Of a stretch of DNA of 39,449 nt, positions 38,072-39,449 are shown piece by piece. The position numbers and the translations under genes are program-made. The DNA is from a virus. Within the stretch, counting starts at the first letter, position 1. Every line of letters begins with the position of its first letter. The notes beneath the pieces are model-generated. The model was not told the origin of the DNA. It saw only the letters and a program-made list of their open reading frames with translations, and did no database searches. The stretch lies in IMG/VR virus record IMGVR_UViG_3300032092_000087, positions 1 through 39,449 of that record. One strand, given 5' to 3'.

Positions 38072-39449
38072 TCATCTTGGGTTGAATTCCTCCATGCCGA
38101 ATCCGTCCAGCGAGTCCTCGTTGGATTCGAAATTCAGGGGTGGTAAATTCAGCTTCCTCTGGTTGATAAGGTTGCTCTGTTGGGTGTTCTGCTGGCTGAT
38201 TCGCTTTGATTTCTCAATCTCACGTTCGCGCTCGCGCTTTGAAAGATTGTCATTGGTCATCGCGGAAATCTGCTGCGTGTATTTGAACTCCTCGGCCATC
38301 AACAGCTTCTTCAGGTTCGCCTCTTCCCTGAGCTTCTCGATTTCAAATGCAATCTCGGCCTGCTTTATTTGTATGGCTTTTTGAGTCTCCATCTGAATCT
38401 TCTGTAGCGAAAGCTGCGATGCCATCTCTTGGGACTTGAGCTGCTGCTGGGACACCATGGCCTGCTTTTGCATCTCCATCTTCTCCTCGCGTTCCATCTT
38501 CTTGACCCGCTTGAGCTTGAGAAGCTGATTCGCCAGCTTGATGTTCCTGAGCTCCCGGATATCGATTGCGTCCTCGAGGTTGATGTCTCCCTTCTGCAAG
38601 GCGATTGAGATGTTGTTCTCAAGTTGCTGCTTCTGCTCTTCATCCGGTGAGATTTCAATGAAGATACCAAAGTCGTAGATGTACAGGTCCTTGATTTCAT
38701 TCAGGATTCCGACGTTGTACTTCCCAATCTTGTTTGCGAAGTCGTCCTTGAAGTCAGCATACTGCAGGATATCCGCCACCCGGTAGGTCAACGCCTCCGC
38801 GATTGTCTTGAAAATGTACAGGCCGGCCTCAAGGATGTGGCGTGTGGCCGTGTTCGAGTTCAATGCAGCCAACTTCTGCACACCGACAAGGGAGTTCGGG
38901 TCCGGGTCAGAGCCGTCTCTCGCCTCATTCAGGCCGGTCACAGACCTGAGCATGTCGAGGTAGTGGTTGTAGTTGGTGATGAGCATCTGTGTCTTTGATG
39001 CCCCGCTGTTCGATGTGAGCTCCTGAATCGGGATGCGTGCGTTGTTGAATTCACCGTCCTGAGTGTACGAGCGGCCAATTACGCTACCAGTCTGGAAATA
39101 GAGCCTCAGAGCGTCCTCTGGGTTGTAAGCCTCCCCAGTGCCAAGGTCAACCTCGTTGATGCCGTCAGCGTCGATGAAAACGCCATCTGGGACCACTCTG
39201 GAAATGACTTGCTGCAGCTTCAAGTGCGTAAGCTGGATGAGGTCCGCAAATGGTATCATCCTGCGGACAAGGGACTCGATGTTCCCCTTGTACATCCTCG
39301 GGGCGCACGCCACGTAGTTCGGGATTGCATGCTGGGATGCCGACTTGGGGCGCACCATGTTCTCGGCCATCTGCCACTTGAGCAGATAGTTCGTGCCCAT
39401 GACCATCACGCCTTCATACCAGACATCGATTGTCTTCTCGATTTTGGTG
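38072..39449 (-). CDS. Portal protein (C-terminal part; runs off the right edge)
   Basis: The frame stays open to the end of the window, so about 458 C-terminal residues are seen and the true start lies outside. Diagnostic stretches are M-A-E-N-M-V-R-P-K-S-A, S-L-V-R-R-M-I-P-F-A-D-L-I-Q, V-P-D-G-V-F-I-D-A-D-G, R-L-Y-F-Q-T-G-S-V-I-G-R and G-L-N-E-A-R-D-G, a pattern I recognise from crAss-like portal proteins. The C-terminal 150 residues form a long Gln/Lys/Glu coiled coil (barrel/tail). It forms the ring through which DNA is packaged; the terminase gene is presumably to the right of the window. Confidence 0.87.
   Translation of the reverse strand, partial: TKIEKTIDVWYEGVMVMGTNYLLKWQMAENMVRPKSASQHAIPNYVACAPRMYKGNIESLVRRMIPFADLIQLTHLKLQQVISRVVPDGVFIDADGINEVDLGTGEAYNPEDALRLYFQTGSVIGRSYTQDGEFNNARIPIQELTSNSGASKTQMLITNYNHYLDMLRSVTGLNEARDGSDPDPNSLVGVQKLAALNSNTATRHILEAGLYIFKTIAEALTYRVADILQYADFKDDFANKIGKYNVGILNEIKDLYIYDFGIFIEISPDEEQKQQLENNISIALQKGDINLEDAIDIRELRNIKLANQLLKLKRVKKMEREEKMEMQKQAMVSQQQLKSQEMASQLSLQKIQMETQKAIQIKQAEIAFEIEKLREEANLKKLLMAEEFKYTQQISAMTNDNLSKREREREIEKSKRISQQNTQQSNLINQRKLNLPPLNFESNEDSLDGFGMEEFNPR

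Noticed and set aside
1-39449. CRISPR array, insertion sequence, integrase or attachment site
   Set aside because: No regularly spaced direct repeats, transposase or recombinase motifs were seen; the dispersed palindromes are irregularly spaced.

Overview
The window is part of a tailed-phage genome, most likely a short-tailed phage of a Bacteroidota host related to the crAss-like phages. The evidence is: (i) a BT4734/VirE-type primase fused to an SF3 helicase, a combination typical of Bacteroidota elements; (ii) at least two promoter-like sites with the Bacteroidota -7 element TAnnTTTG; (iii) a portal / scaffold / capsid / ring-protein / long 'stabilisation (muzzle)' / internal-virion-protein order and protein style that I recognise from crAss-like and related Bacteroidota podoviruses. 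No integrase, repressor, lysis enzyme, DNA polymerase or terminase is visible, so this is a partial genome. The portal gene runs off the right edge and an unknown gene off the left edge.

Layout. Positions 1-11655 are rightward. First comes a tightly overlapping run of small unknown genes (1-2743), several led by clear GGAGG ribosome sites. Then comes a replication/recombination block: DnaA-domain-IV-like protein, DUF1071/Sak3-type annealing protein, RecE/RecB-family nuclease, small protein, primase-helicase, SF2 helicase, VRR-NUC nuclease, and a second DnaA-domain-IV-like protein (2826-9860). It ends with small genes separated by non-coding stretches full of tRNA-like hairpins (10228-11218) and a 38-residue membrane peptide. 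Positions 11701-39449 are leftward and encode the virion. Read in transcription order they are portal, scaffold, major capsid protein, a conserved virion protein, two ring/adaptor proteins, a 1576-residue muzzle-type protein, a Cys-rich fibre-like protein, another tail-associated protein, a GNAT acetyltransferase, two internal virion proteins and a 3500-residue polyvalent giant. The two arms converge on a strong terminator at 11660-11695.

Most notable signal: a 16-bp palindrome, consensus GTAACYTCRAAGTTAC, occurs at ten places on both arms. It lies inside genes (in two reading frames, giving V-T-S-K-L or F-E-V-T in unrelated proteins), just upstream of genes, and as the core of two extended terminator hairpins. 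It looks like a phage-wide protein-binding or structural DNA element, and I know of no description of it. Secondary signals are two stand-alone DnaA domain IV-like proteins, a block of T-arm/acceptor-like hairpins that do not fold as normal tRNAs, a Cys-rich module shared by two tail proteins and tandemly duplicated in one of them, and an AT-rich segment inside the giant protein that looks acquired separately.
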